From Phlebopus portentosus (taxonomy: Eukaryota > Basidiomycota > Agaricomycetes > Boletales > Boletinellaceae): a DNA stretch of 64,000 nucleotides. The first letter of the stretch is position 1, and the number at the start of each line of letters is the position of its first letter. The notes under the pieces were generated by a model, which saw nothing but the letters and a program-made list of their open reading frames with translations, was not told the DNA's origin and searched no databases. The position numbers were made by a program, and so were the translations under genes. Below are positions 36,291 through 49,500 of the stretch, in pieces. The stretch covers positions 1,426,001 to 1,490,000 of the forward strand of contig JAYXKI010000004.1 of NCBI GenBank assembly GCA_037892935.1. Reading direction: 5' to 3'.

Positions 36291-39259
36291 GTGACAACTT
36301 CCTATCGAATGTGAATATCTGGCTGTTCATCGTTCATTCTTTTGTGGCGACTGTTTATTTGCTCCACCGTTTCTCTACTCATGCCCAATTATTCTGATAC
36401 GTCAATTATACTTTTACGTTATTTATTAGTATCAAAGCGGTGATAATCTTCACCTTCAGTCCGTAGAGCGAATTCACACCTATAAGTCAAGGAATGTCAT
36501 TCCTATTCCTATTTTCAATTACTCAGGGTCGGGTCTTCATTCATTCGAGTATCTGTTCCGAACCGGGAACTTGACATAGCGTTTTCAGAGTATCTTCCAT
36601 TACGTAGCGTAACGAACTGCATTGGTCCAGAATAGATTTTCCGACAAATGACAATAACGGAGGTGTGGAGACGTCGGTCATCCTAGAATTGCACCAATTT
36701 ACCGGAACATTCGTCTCGGTGTTCTGTCTCTGTGTCCGTTGTTCGCGCATGCGGCAGCTTTTAACAAATAGATACTCGATTAAGTCCGCATCAGTGAAAT
36801 TCAACAAGAACTCCATGAACTGTATGCGCACAAAAGATGCGGCTTGCACAGGTAACTATTCCCGAAAGTTGTCATTTTGATCAGATTATTGATACACGCT
36901 CTTACTATTTCATGTTGGTGATTGTACATCACAGCCACAAAAAAAGAAGTTCCTGTATTTCAAATCGATCGTAATGGTGCAGAACCAGGGTACACCTTGG
37001 CATTCACTTGATGCAATCTGCGATCCCATACTTCTGTAGTTATCTCCGACGATGTACTTTCAAGTCAGAATCCGTTCCCAAATCAAATCCAAGCATGAAA
37101 CACAGTATTGCAGCTTCCCGCATGTCTTCCGGTGTGTTCACAATATGAAGACTTCTGTGAAGATCTACATGGATTCGGTTAGCATGATTATATTTCGTAA
37201 TGTTCAGCGGTTGCTTTTCAGTTGCCGGATGTGTAATCTTCCCTATAGTTGCACGCTGGGCAGTACTTTCATATCCAGCATACTGCACTCCGGCTCGTAC
37301 GTGTCATCCGATAGATTTGTGCCATAACTTCCATCATTGATGCACCAATAGACTCTTTCAGTTCAAGGACGATCTAGAGTGGTCGAGCAAATGGTCTGAG
37401 GATTAGCCGACTTACTTTCAAACCGGCGCATGTGCTTAAGGTCAAGAGCGAAAAATCTCATTCCAAATTCCGAAGCAATCCCGAGGCCGATGATAGGTTG
37501 CACTGAATGAAAACGCGATATAGAATCAACTCAGGAGTCCAAAGTCGGGTTTGAAACACGAAATCGTTCCTATGTGTTCCTAATGAGTGACGGGAGAATC
37601 CGCACAAATACCAATCCGATCAGGACAGTTACCCACTCTTCACGTATTCACAGGACTGCTTTATGCACGCCTCCTAAGCTCAGTTATGCAATTACATGTC
37701 GAGTGGGAAGAGATCACGGAGCACCAGCTTGTCATGTCTTTACTGCATCAGAAGGTGGAAGAAATGGGTGGTCGCTGCGCTATTTGTTTTCCGATGGCAG
37801 TTGGCCTCTAGATATCTCCAAACCAGAAAGCGGTTCAAGTCTATGGGTCCCGTATAATGCGATGCAGCTTTTACGGCAAGAATGAGTCGGGTCGCTACAA
37901 GATCTGAGCACTACGCTTGACTGTAATGGTTCTGACTAAGATTTCTTATAACTGAGCAAACTTCGCAAAGACTCACGCACCGATCCAAGCTGCCCTTCAC
38001 CTCAATCCCCATTCTAGAGCAGATCCTCAAGACCTCGATCCGTAATCTCTACTAGATTGTGGCGGCACATACGCCTTGGACGTCGTGAAGTCCAGTCTAG
38101 TCCAGTCCGGCATTTGAGTTGATCCGTAGGCGCCGTGGAGGGGAAAGTCAAACAGACGATGAACAATTCATTCAGCATTTGACGACCGGAAAACAGACAG
38201 AAACTTGCCCTCGTGATTACTATTTAGTACATGAACCTTTAAAGATAAAGCTCACAGATTGCCACGTGTCGCTTGCCCGAAAAGGTAATCATTTTTAAAC
38301 TCAGATACCAGTACCCCTCGGCAACGCTTATGCATCGCATCAGACTGCTAGCTCATGCGCAAGGATGGCGAATCCAGCGTCGCTCGTGGCCGCCAGTTTC
38401 TAATTTACTTCTGACAGGAGAAATTACTGCTATACATGTACAATATGCATAGTGGTTGGAAAATAATTTCTTTAGTCATGCGAGTCTAGGTAGCGAAAGA
38501 AGTTCTTCGTCCTTCTGTAAGCATCCCGCATCGCTGCCTCACCACGCATCACGCCATGGTATTGTGTCGGGAATCGTTACATTGCAAACTCTTGTAGCCG
38601 TCGCCTGACTTTATTGTCGTGAATTTTCTTCTTTGCTCTCATGTCATATACATCGTACAAGCAACGATTTTTATCGTGACTTCGAAGCTCGGGCCAAGAA
38701 AGACATTGCCACCGTAATACCGCATTTAAAAGGTGAGATACTCTATCTACATACGAAGGAATGTTTTAAATTTGACTGATCATAGTCGTGCTTGTAAGGA
38801 GAGTATCGGAAGCCCTACCATCAGAGTTCCCTGCTACTAGCGTTTCGGCGTTACACGGGCAGATATGAGAGCTTCACAATTAGCTTACAGATAGCCTTGG
38901 CGGCTTCCAGGGAAGACCACTTCCCGGTCGGTATCGAAAAACAAGCAACTTCTTTCCAATAGACGCAATGATTTATATTCATTATTTTAATTTTTTTCTA
39001 GTTTTCTAGTATTGTCATCGTTGTGCGAATAAAAGCGGTTCACGTTGCTCGACCCGTTGTCACAGCAGGGCCGATATCAAAATGCGTGTAGTTCATATGC
39101 ACGTATAACAGTTTACCTGTGCAAGGCTGGGTCTTCGAACTTAAGACTACATCGTTTTCTCGTGTAGTAAGTCGTCCTGAAAGCATGCGCTGTTGCAGTA
39201 CATTACTTTACTGAGATAAGTATGCTAGAAACTGTTGCGTTCTACCTAGCGTCATATCT
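36291..39259. other. Gene-poor stretch with a possible decayed gene near 37.0-37.5 kb
   Basis: On the minus strand at about 37500-37040 two coding-like pieces joined by a 40 bp GT-AG gap read GLGIASEFGMRFFALDLKHM, then VLELKESIGASMMEVM, with VNTPEDMREAAILCFMLGF further down after stops. I do not recognise the family and cannot build a full gene. The plus-strand ORFs at 37574-37885 are also unassigned. 37.9-39.2 kb shows no coding signal. Confidence 0.35.
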
Positions 39260-39900
39260 ATCCTCCGGCCCTGCCACAATGCTAGCTAAAAGCTTCTGAT
39301 TTTCAGATAGCTTTTGAATATGAGAGAATCTCCAACCAGATGCTCTCATAATGTCAATAAAACCCTTGAACGGTACGCTCTCTAGTGTCGGGAGTGGTGG
39401 GTCCTTTAATTCGGTTGGTGGTAGCTAAGATGACATTTGTGTATCACTAAGTCTTGTAAGACTCTTATAATTTTAGCCTTTTCTATCGTTGACGTGCGAT
39501 CCTGAAGAACAACCTGTACATCCAGACACTTCTTCGCTGACTCCAAAGAGATATGCCCAGTACCACTACCGACGTCAACGAGGACTCTGCTCTGAGCCTC
39601 GTCCCAGTTAAATCCTAGAAGAATTAACCGGTGGAAGACATTGCTGCATCAAGATAATATGCGTATCAGCTAGAGTTGTGTCCATGCTGGCTAAATCGAA
39701 CTTGGCGCGAAGGCGGCTCTCTGGCAACTCGTATTATTCCCATTTCGTGTTTCATGTTCAACGCTCTTCGAAGGCCACTATCAGTGACTTCTTCAGAGAA
39801 AACCATAGCTGGAACTAGCATGACGTCCTTGAAGGCCGCTGCTGCTAAAACGAGCTCATCCGCTCTACTTCGTCTTCGGCATGTTATTTTCCAGTCATGA
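39260..39900 (-). pseudogene. Second O-methyltransferase remnant with internal deletion
   Basis: Minus-strand pieces in the order of the O-methyltransferase family: a middle helix region (LAAAAFKDVMLVPAMVFSEE, about 39860), then GFNWDEAQSRVLVDVGSGTG with HISLESAKK (SAM motif I, about 39615-39540), then directly a C-terminal piece (ERTVQGFIDIMRASGW, about 39390-39345). The catalytic His/Asp region between motif I and the C-terminus is absent, and stops separate the pieces. It is a different paralogue from the one at 5930-7237. Confidence 0.7.
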
Positions 39901-40419
39901 GTACATTTACTTACCCTAGTCCTGCAACTGCAGCAAGGCTTTACGTATTTGCGTACTTTGACGGACTGCTACAGAAGACAATTTCAGTCGAAAGCTCCAT
40001 CACCGGGCATGTGCCACCTACAAATAGTCCTCCGTATCCTTTCCGGTATCGACCGTCGAAGACAAGAGATTATGGACGAACGTCTTCTCCTTGACCTCTC
40101 GAAAGCAATGTTCCGTCGTCAGGAACCTAAGTACGATCCGCATTTCCCTTGGTCTGTCATTTTAGACAGGGATGAGTCACAGGTAGCCGACGAAGGTGTA
40201 GTCATCCAATTTCTAAAGGTCAACGCGATTCTTTGCCTCGATGTCATTAAAACACATTCCCTGGCAGCGAAGATGTCCAGTAACATACCAGACTTGCAAG
40301 TTATTCTTACCTTGTGACGAGTATTCCTTATAAGCTCATCGACACTGACAGCTTCTACTATGCCGCGACAGATAGGCAACATGAGCTATAAAGAAAATCA
40401 ATTCAATCGTCAATGGGAT

Positions 40420-41710
40420 GCAATTCATGGCGCGTACCCTGAAATAAGAATACAAGTGTTAGAATGTCCATGAGATAGTACACGAAAGATCTCCTGCTGT
40501 CCTCCGAGTCGTGGCAGTTCTCCAGATCATCCAGTACAATGACAAGTGGTTTATGGGCGGGGGCGCGAGTGCATGTACATTTCCGAAATGGGTCGCTTCA
40601 TCAACAAATTGAATTGGCTGCTTAACCCCGAATAGAGATCGAGCTCCTCCCGGCCTCGAAGGACGCCAAGCACATTCCTATGGTAGTCCTCATGCCACTT
40701 TGCCATTTGATATGCAAGGGTAGGCATGATTCTGTCTGAGCTCTGTCTGTTCATGGCGAAAAAGTAGTATGCAAGACGATTTTGGTCGTGCAATCGTTTG
40801 GCGACCGTGTGCGCTATCGTAGTCTTTCCCGAGCTGCAAAACCAGAATATCGATGAGCTCGACTCGGATTCTGACCAAGCTTCTATTGCTCGAAGCGTGT
40901 CTATCCTTGACCCTTCAAAACACACTTTATCTTCTCTGTAGGATGCCTCGGTAACGGGACGTAAATGTTTGAGAAGCAGGTTATCTGTGTTCTCCTCGGT
41001 GACGAAAAATCAGTGTGAAACGTTTACTGGACGTGAATACGGATATTCACCTATCCTGAGGGTCGTCTTCCAAATCTCCGTCATCAGGTACCCACCAAAC
41101 GTCTCCATAAAGGACTTAATCTCTTCGATCCGATCTTCCAAGAGTCCTCCTAATTTGAGCTTTGTTGCTGGACGACCCTGTGGAAAATCTTACCAAGAAC
41201 AAATCCATTGGCATATTTGATTATCGACTTACAAATGGACTCAAAAAGGACAAGCATCTGTGGTCTGCGCAATCACTTTGTATATTAAGCCCTTTTCTGA
41301 TATATCGATGAACGGCAGAAATGTCAATACATCTCCCATGAGTTCAGAGGCAGATGCATGACATTCATGTAGCTTTTGGCAGAACCAGAACAAAGTCAGC
41401 AACTATCCTTTGCGCGAGACGAAAGACGCATACTTCCAAGAGCTTAGTTGCCATTGAGGCGGCTGCCTCTGCGGCAAGATGTACCTGCCAGTAGAATAAA
41501 CCTGAAGACGTCCTATTCTCACAGACCGGCGTCGCAACTTACCGATGAAACGGTCTCGGTGATCGTGACAATAAATCAAGCACTTCACATGTTCTCCCGA
41601 ATGTCTTTAAGAAAACCTTCATTGCTTCAAGCTGGATATGAGACTACTCACAAAACGGCGGATGACTTCGATGAACTAAACGAGTGGTTAATCAGTTGTC
41701 TGATTCTGTT
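40420..41710 (-). pseudogene. Truncated NLR: N-terminal helical region and NACHT only
   Basis: From about 41710 downward on the minus strand are pieces matching the intact NLR: FIEVIRRFV, MKVFLKTFGRTCEVL, ITETVSS, a motif like LGGLLEDRIEEI, then RPVTEASYREDKVCFEGSRID. A damaged Walker A follows (FWFCSSGKTTIAHTVAKRL, lacking the first glycines), then LAYQMAKWHEDYHRNVL and, after a frameshift, Walker B (LVIVLDDLENCHD, about 40540). Coding similarity ends near 40420 and no WD40 repeats follow. It is clearly a decayed paralogue of the gene at 18677-22959. Confidence 0.78.
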
Positions 41711-43458
41711 CGTCTTCATATGAATCCTCACCGGACCGACAGTGCCACTATGTATCTTCAATGATATTCAATTTCTTCACAAAAAAGGTCAATATCTTTT
41801 TTCTGTTTCTTTTTCTTTTGCCGAAATATCTAGGAAAGGATTTTCTTCGAAAAACTTTGCATAGAAAGCGGAACTGCAAAGCAAAAGAGAAGCAGAAAGC
41901 GTGCAACTAGATTCGCATCAGAATCTGGCGGAGAGCATAGCTGCAGAGAATATCTTGACAGATAAACGAGATACTACTTACCATTGGTCTCAAAGAATAG
42001 TTTTATCAGAAGCTCAGATACCGAGACAGAGATAATCATGATATTCATGGTTCGGCGGAAACTGCGGTGCTCCCGGACATGGACAGTAAGCTGAGAACCA
42101 GATGCGAGTTGCCTGGCGCGATAGTGAGCTGGATTACGCAAAAAAGGGTTTGGTATTCGATACCTACTTTTCGACCAACCAATGGACTTTCTCCTTCGCC
42201 TCGTATTGCCTCGATTTATCAGTCCCATTCTCCCCGAAGCATGCTTTGATGGAGACCGGATATTTGTTGCATCTGTCCTTGAATTTGACTTCGATGCCTT
42301 CAATATAATTATTGTCCGCATTGACGAGCACACAGAGCAATGGCTACATTACTTCGAACATGGACATCGCTTATAGCACATCACTATCCTCAATCAACAG
42401 TGCTCTTTGCAAACAATAGAATATGTCCTTACGATGGAGCGTCGGAGGAAGTTATCATCTTTGAAGCACTTGCAATAAGCGACGCTTAAGAAAGGATGGA
42501 TGTTAACGGATGGATAACGCTTGCAGAAGAGACAGGCAGAGGTGGCAGTAGAACGCAACATGCAAAGCCTCGTTAGTGATGAGGTGTGATAAACTTCGAT
42601 CGAACAGTTCGTGCTAGCACAGTGCCTTCGGATCACTCCGCGGAAACACCCTGAGTAAGCAAACTCACAGAAGTTCTACAGAAGTTCTTTGTGATTACAC
42701 AGATAGAGCATAAGAAATCACAGAAAGAAATGTGATTTTCAGTCGATTCAGAGGCAGGCACTAGGGTCCACAAATACTCTACGACATCATCAATCATGGC
42801 GAATGCAGGAATTCACGCGTCCGATGCACCCTTGCTCCACGAAGCATCTTTCAATTACTTGCACAGCTATCACTTACGCAGCTAAGTGAAAATGGACCAA
42901 GGGTTAAATTATTGACGCGCTTGTGTGCGAGCTGATTATGGAAAGGTTATGTCTGATGCACCGCCAGAGAGCCCCTGAAAAACGACTTCTCAATTAGCTG
43001 AGCGTACGTTGTACAGGAAAAGGATGTTACCTCATGCACTTCTAAGTGTTTGTCCTCCGTCAGAGTCGGAACAGGACCAATGCAGAGAAGTGAAGGCACC
43101 GGATAATGGCAATGTTGCACTGGTTCATCAACCGCGGGCCGAAGCACTCAAATCGCTTCCGATGGACGGAGAGATCGGTGGCATGAGTACGGAAAGAGAA
43201 ACTTTTCGGAAAATAAGCAGTGTCTTTTCTTACCTCAAGGCGGCAGATTTGTTACAAGTCGGCTTGGTCGGCTGTATACTTATCAGGATACAAAGCAGTT
43301 ACTTTACGGATTGAAGATGAAAGAACTTCCTGCCGAAAGAAGTTGTTGAAGCCTGCCTGTTCACCACATGCTTGAGGTTTAGGAAAAGAAAAGGAATCCG
43401 CCAAATATCAAACGAATGTGGATTGCAGATCGGATGATGTGCGATTTCTGTCTTCTCG
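41711..43458. other. Intergenic, nothing recognised
   Basis: ORFs at 41974-42333 (minus), 42102-42376 and 43009-43314 (plus) show no domain. No repeat structure noted. Confidence 0.35.
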
Positions 43459-44112
43459 AGTCGACGTGATACAGGCGCTTATCTCCATGCTCCTGTATGA
43501 GCCTAAATATAAAAACATCAGCACAGAGAAGGGACCTACGGTATCCCGGTGATCAAGGCACAGGATCTCGCGCTTTGATGTCGACGAGCGCTAATTCTTA
43601 CAGCACGCAATCCATGATTCAATTATCTCTACGATAACGAAGATAGAAAAAAGCCGGGGAAGATTCTCTCGCTTGCAACCGCTTCATACGAAGGATACGG
43701 ATACATTCCAGATGAGAAGGCATCAATTAAGCGACTCATGGCGTGGTCTGTGTTGCGACAGATGAGCAAATATATACGCCACTTGCATGGAATCACGTCG
43801 AATATGAGATACAAAAATCAAATAGCCATGCGTTTCCATGTGTGCAACTGCGCACCTTCAGGGCCAAAGCTACAGTATATGTCATCATATCCTCCACATG
43901 CCTCCTGATTCGCTCATCTCACTGGCTGGGATGAGCAGGATGGGCGAAGGGCAGTTCGCGTAGTTCTGATCAGTATCGGATAAGGCAAACTTTGCAGGAC
44001 AAGCTTCAAGGCCAGGTAAAAAAGAGATTAAGACTTATGAGTTTCAATCCTACTAAAGTCGTCTTCGGCTCATCTTCAATGTGCGTAAGTTATCATAAGT
44101 AGGGCAGTCGCA
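43459..44112. repeat. About 660 bp block, copy B (copy A at 26856-27518)
   Basis: Begins GAGTCGACGTGATACAGG and ends near TCTTCAATGTGCG. It is collinear with copy A. On the minus strand it keeps RNTDHAMSRLIDAFSSGM followed by YPYPSYEAVASE in one open frame, longer than in copy A, so B may be the less eroded copy. The parent gene is not recognised. Confidence 0.6.
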
Positions 44113-45353
44113 CTGAGATCAGTCTGTCGTCAAGAGATCAGACCGTGACCCAATCACAGGCACGAGTTACAGCAGGTCACAACGCGATCCTATCTCGCTC
44201 GAGCGCTCGGGGAGATCGGAGTTCCGAGCCGAGGATGATCAGAATTTGGTACTCCGAGATCGACGGCACGTTGTTCTGTTCTGCTGATCGTGATCGGCAA
44301 GTGCGCCGATCCTTGAAGAACCTTCGCCCCTTCCAAGCCTTTGCAGCTAGCCAAGGTCCGCCCCATCGCGGGATGACGCTCTTCTTCTGACTTTCTCTCT
44401 CGGCGTATTCTTTCTCGAGGCAGAACAGGGCAGGACAGGACAAGGCAGGACAAGAAGCACAAGCAAAACGGAGGTCGAAGGAATTGAGAGTCCAGACTCT
44501 TATTGACTCTCGCTACAAATCAAAATCAGTACAATTTCACGTACGCTATCGTCGACACAGACCACGCTCAAAAGCACACCACGTCCCGAATTCATTTCTA
44601 GTAGCGATATGCGATATTTATACTACTTATGTATCTGTAATCATGAAATAGACAGGGCAGCAATAAGAGACAAATTCTTTCTTGTCTTGCTTTCATTCCA
44701 TCAGGCATTGGTGAAAAGTCCGCGAAGTAACAAAAAGCTACCTGATTGTGCGGTGAGATTGAATGATCAGTAAGGAAGAGAACAGGAAGTAATGGTTAAG
44801 AACAGGGTTATGGCAAAGTCACAACGGGAGTAGAGTAAAGCATGTAAGTAGGTAGGACACGGAGAGATGTAAACCCGAGAGGATGAGTGAGAAGAGAGGA
44901 GGGGAAAGTTCAGCGAATCCAGGAAACCGTGCTATGTACGAAGTGAAGCAACAAACGGACATCTAGTGCCGCGGACCCGTATGTGCAGACATTATAAATG
45001 AATGAAGATACGCAAAGTTAGATTGCATGAGGAGGAAGTAAGCGAACGATGAATAAAGGCAGAAAAGGAAGTGAAACCGAGACCCGAGACCGATATGAAA
45101 GCCAGAAATGTCCACTGGCAGAAAATGTAAGTATACACCAATGCTACGCGCTTAGATCGCGAGCTCGGCGAGATAGTGTGAAAGCATGGACTTCGAATGA
45201 CGTGTCAATGACCGCATCCAGCGTCGAACTCACGCGGGAGAAGCGCGAGAAGATGAGAACGGGCAGCCTGTACCCAATCTCTCCGCAACGTCGCATCTGT
45301 AATCATCAAACACCATCCGAAAGATGCGGCCGGCAGACCGCGTGGCAGCGCGT
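44113..45353. other. Intergenic, nothing recognised
   Basis: Contains a short purine-rich CAGGA/CAAGG tandem at about 44420-44460 and the 3' flank of the glutaredoxin-like gene. The ORF at 45049-45357 has no resemblance. Confidence 0.35.
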
Positions 45354-46565
45354 CTAATGACCCTTCTTCTTCTTGCCCGGAACTGCCATCCTCACGCCGG
45401 CTTCGCGTAACATCCGTGGCAGCTCACCGCCTTCCACCAAATTCGGTACGTCCGTTCCTCGTACTGGCTTTCCGCCGATCAGAAGCAGAGGGAGCTCGAT
45501 ACTTTCCGAGCTTTCTGATGCCGATGAAGCCGCAGCCGAAGAACCAGACTCCAAAGAGTGGAGGAGTCTACCTAGCACACCCAGTACAATATCTCCGTCC
45601 ACCCGGTCCGTCATATCAACATCCATAACGCCATTCTTGATATCTACGTTCAACGCCTCCAAGATAGCACGCGTCTCCCGCGTGGGAGGATGCCTAGACT
45701 TGCCAAACAGCACAACGGGATTGAGCTGCCAGGTCTCTCGACGCAAAGCCACAAGTTCGTCACGTGCACGTCGATGCGAAGGGTCGAAGTCGAGGATGAT
45801 CGTTGGGTCGAGCGATCGCGAAGGGTCAACGTGAGATGGGAGTGCATTCCATGGCAGAGCAGCGATGAAGGCTGTTAATGCCGCGAGTTCATCTTCGGGT
45901 GATAATTCCAATGAGGATACGCGCAAGGCAGAATTCGACTCAGTAGAGACGGTGTGCATTACGGGGTAGTTAGCAGCAGCAGCAGCAGCAGCACGGAATG
46001 ATGCGCTACTTAATAACCGAGCCCTTTCGTCACCCTCACGATTTTGTGCCTGATTCCTCCAATCTTTCCAATTACGCATCACGCCCTGTGAATACGGACG
46101 TGCGTGTGACTGGGTATCGCCTAGTGAAGACGTGAAGAGTGTCCATGTGCATAGCGCAATTAGCGCGAGGAGAGCAAGGAAGGTAGCACGTCGACGGACG
46201 GAAGCGTGTGCTCTTGTCGGAAGAGAGGCGAGATAGGAAGTCGATGATGCGGATGAGAGATGGGGTGACTTGACTGGGAGACCCGAGATGCGCGGAGAAA
46301 GTGCCGCAAGAAAGCGGGAGACAAAACGACGAAGGTAATAGCGAGCCTTTGTCAGTGCACTGCGCGAGGAAGATTCGGCGGGGTAGGAAGGAAAGCGAGG
46401 CGGGTGAGGGAAAAGCTTTGAGGGTGTTCCTGGCGTCAAAGGCGTCTGAAGGTCGAGGGATGTCATGGACATGTAGTCGTCGTCACTGAGACTTGAGCTC
46501 GAGCTCGAGCTGGGGCTCATTGTGGCTGAGCCGTCTGGCCTGTCGAGTGTGATCGACGGGCGCAT
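45354..46565 (-). CDS. Membrane-anchored glutaredoxin-like protein without active-site cysteines
   Basis: Single exon, 403 residues. Residues 1-125 are Ser/Pro-rich and basic, with a polyserine stretch. Residues 127-146 (ATFLALLALIALCTWTLFTS) are one membrane anchor of type II topology. The C-terminal 255-395 follow a glutaredoxin fold: NPVVLFGKSRHPPTR (strand 1 and active-site loop), RAILEALNVDI, VDMTDRVDG, LPLLLIGGKPVRG (cis-Pro and GSH-binding region) and LPRMLREAGVRM, as in fungal secretory-pathway Grx6/Grx7. The CPYC/CSYS active site is GKSRHPPT, so no redox cysteine is present. A lumenal glutathione-binding or structural role is inferred. A TATATAAG box lies at about 46781-46788. The tail is GKKKKGH. 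Confidence 0.75.
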   Translation of the reverse strand: MRPSITLDRPDGSATMSPSSSSSSSLSDDDYMSMTSLDLQTPLTPGTPSKLFPHPPRFPSYPAESSSRSALTKARYYLRRFVSRFLAALSPRISGLPVKSPHLSSASSTSYLASLPTRAHASVRRRATFLALLALIALCTWTLFTSSLGDTQSHARPYSQGVMRNWKDWRNQAQNREGDERARLLSSASFRAAAAAAANYPVMHTVSTESNSALRVSSLELSPEDELAALTAFIAALPWNALPSHVDPSRSLDPTIILDFDPSHRRARDELVALRRETWQLNPVVLFGKSRHPPTRETRAILEALNVDIKNGVMDVDMTDRVDGDIVLGVLGRLLHSLESGSSAAASSASESSESIELPLLLIGGKPVRGTDVPNLVEGGELPRMLREAGVRMAVPGKKKKGH

Positions 46566-49500
46566 GACTGAAAGAGGGAGAGCCTGTGTGACAAGATTGT
46601 GAGTGAGCGAGAGCGAGGGAGATGATACGAGCAGGTACTGGCAATATAACTGGTATGATATCAGGGAAGGATAACAAATCGAATGGAGTGGGATGAGATA
46701 ACAGATTAGGGAATGTCACCCGCCCGCGCACAGAAGCGAAGAGCACGGAAGGGAAGACTATGCAAAAGGGAAAAATGCAACTTATATATGGCTATTGCCG
46801 TCGTTTGGCCATACAGAAATAGACCGAAGGACGACTTACAGGAGCAAGGACCGTCGCGGCAGCGGACAGGACTGCGCTGATGCCGGCGCCAACGCCCGAC
46901 GCACTGAGGACAGGATTTTCTTTCTCTTCTTTCACGACGACTGTCGCGTACATTGTGGAAGGAGTCCGACGATGAGCCATGCTAGACCTGATATATAAAA
47001 TAATAAAGAAAGTGAAAAGATAGGGAACGTGTTACAGGCAAGGGAGAGTAGAAGAGCAGACTAGGGAACGTGGCCGTACTAGAAAGAAAGAAGAAGCAAA
47101 CAAACACACTTAATGGAGTCATCTCATCAATTTCTAGAATCACTTCCAAATCCGGCATCGGTCCGGTGCTCGCTCTCCACCCTCCTTCCATGTATGGTAA
47201 TTCTAGGGGCACGAAAATGCACCCCATCTGTTGAACAAGGGCAAGGATAGGACAACGTTGCTGACGTCGTGCTTCTAGCTCGAGACTCGGAGTCGTCGTT
47301 CGGCTGCCGTGCCCTCTGGAACAAGAACCGTCATCGTCGGCCCTTTACACACGCACATGGCAGGAGGGGACCCTCAATTCCTGTGAGAATTGTTCGTCGA
47401 TCTTTTCCCTTCTTCCCGTTGCGCCGGCTATGACAGCAATCCATCGTCATCGACAAATCAAATGGCGCGCGCGAACGAACTCTCTCTTCCATCCGTCCGC
47501 TCGCCCGACATCAAAACGCAAATCAAATCATTCGCCTCCAATGTACATTCAGATACCATTCACAGTTGAGCGCTGCGCTCCCGCGTAGCCCGCAACAGAT
47601 ACCAAATCCCACGTTCAAGACTCTCCCACCGTTATCGGCTCCTCCCAAACAAACATTAATTAATGCGTGAGAGGCTGCATTTTTTCTATCAATTCGCCGT
47701 TCGGTTAATCGTTCATGTAATGCTCCCGCGATGGGCCCGCATGTCTTCTTCGCGCTTCTCGTGCGGCGGTGCGGCGACGGTGATTTTCCACGATATTCGA
47801 GAGAGTAAGCGCCTTGAACGATAAGAAGCAAACGTTATTCCAACAAACAAAACGTTCAGCCGCACTGTCCGAGCTCGTGCCTTTCGATTCTCCATAAATA
47901 CCTGACTATTATCAGTCAGCGTCTCCTCATTCATTTCCCTCATCAGGTACACATCTGAGCATATCTATACTCCTTTCGTTGATGTGATGTGCAACGATCG
48001 CGGATCGAAGCGCCAAGTCCGCCCGACCCTCGATCCCCAGCCAGCGAGTCATTCATTCAGTGGCTTGGCTTCCCGCCGAACTCTGTGCTATCAGGCCAGA
48101 CTCTTCTCTCTCTCGTTCTCTCACGGCCCGCACCATCCGGGAACGCAAACTCGACAACCGGTTCCATAACGGGGGTTGTCAGGGTTGCTGGACGGGCACG
48201 ATATGTCGCCGACATTTAGCATGGAAAAAAAAAGACAGACTTATCTGAGACAAACAGACAATCCCACCCAGACGATCCCAGACGATCCCACAGTCATCGC
48301 TTGGCACAACCAATACATTGAATTAAGTTACATGTTTTATCATTCTGATACGAGATTTGAACATCGCTGTCCTTTTTTCTCGTTCATGTTCTCACAGAAT
48401 TCTCACTTCTCCGAAATATCGTATCTACCGCAGCACCAGCATAGCCCAGCCATGACATGGAAGAACATATGCTTGGTCAATAGAAATCTCAGAAGAACCT
48501 CGGATGATTCTCTGATACTCAGGCATTTGAGTCGTTTTTGGTTTTTTTCTGCTTCTATCCCGCTTTTCTCATAGTGCAGAAGTGCACAGAAAGAAAGACA
48601 TAGCCAGAATCCAAACTCAGATTTGGTACACATGCGCTGTGGTGCGTTCGCCCGGCCTTCTTTTCCTAAGAACTTCTGCGCCAAGGTACACCGACGGAAT
48701 TCTGTTCTGTTCTCTGTGCGCGCTTTCACCGCAACTTTGTGGACCATGCAGGTGCTGACTGACGAACCAAATTCCGGCTACGGTCTCTGATTTCATAGTT
48801 CAGTCAAACTATTAACGGAGAAAGGTGCGTGCATCTGCTCCCTGGAAGCTGATTTATTTCCTTGGAATCTTGAGGAATGCGATTTATATCTGCCTATAAT
48901 GAAGCAAGAACTAAGCACCTGCTCTTGGTTGGACAACAAGCCGGAGTCTTGCCATCTTCACGAGCATCTTCCAAGGTATCATCCTCAAGCTCACGAGTAC
49001 TCGATATTTCTATATTTCGTTTCGAGAAATAGACGTTTACTCAATGGACCGGCTCGGCGATTGTCCTTGACATTGAGAGCATCTGTACGCTTGCAGGCTT
49101 CTCTTTCCTCTTCAGAGCTCGCTTACTCCGCCCACCTTGACTAAAAACATACTTGCCACGATGCTTCTTGCAACCCATACAGTACATACGAATTGTAGTG
49201 CGTCCGATTCAATTCTTGTCCAAGTTCTAAGATAGGCGCTTTTAGATGAACCGTCTGTTCCCTTGCTCCTCTTTGACATGCACTACCTCCGCCGGGCATT
49301 TTTCTTGAGTCTTTGACTCGTTACTACCGCATACTTCCTAACACGAGGAGAGTGCAGTCGCCGCCGCCGCCACCACCACCGCCGTCGCCTCGTTCATTCG
49401 TGGTACGAACAACCGAACTGCCAAGCATCCGATGATGTACATGCTATTACCGTAGCTACCGCCTCAGCGTGTTTTCGTCGCCTGGAGAGGGGAGTTTACC

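Noticed and set aside
39949..40317. Plus-strand ORF of 122 codons (ERLLLDLSKAMFRRQEPKY)
   Set aside because: No family resemblance and no splice continuation, and it lies among minus-strand remnants.
45354..46980. Fusion of the small ORF at 46792-46980 to the glutaredoxin-like ORF by a long intron
   Set aside because: The junction CCT/GCT would keep the frame, but the intron would be about 250 bp, unlike others here, and a TATATAAG box lies inside it. The ATG at 46565 is the simpler start.
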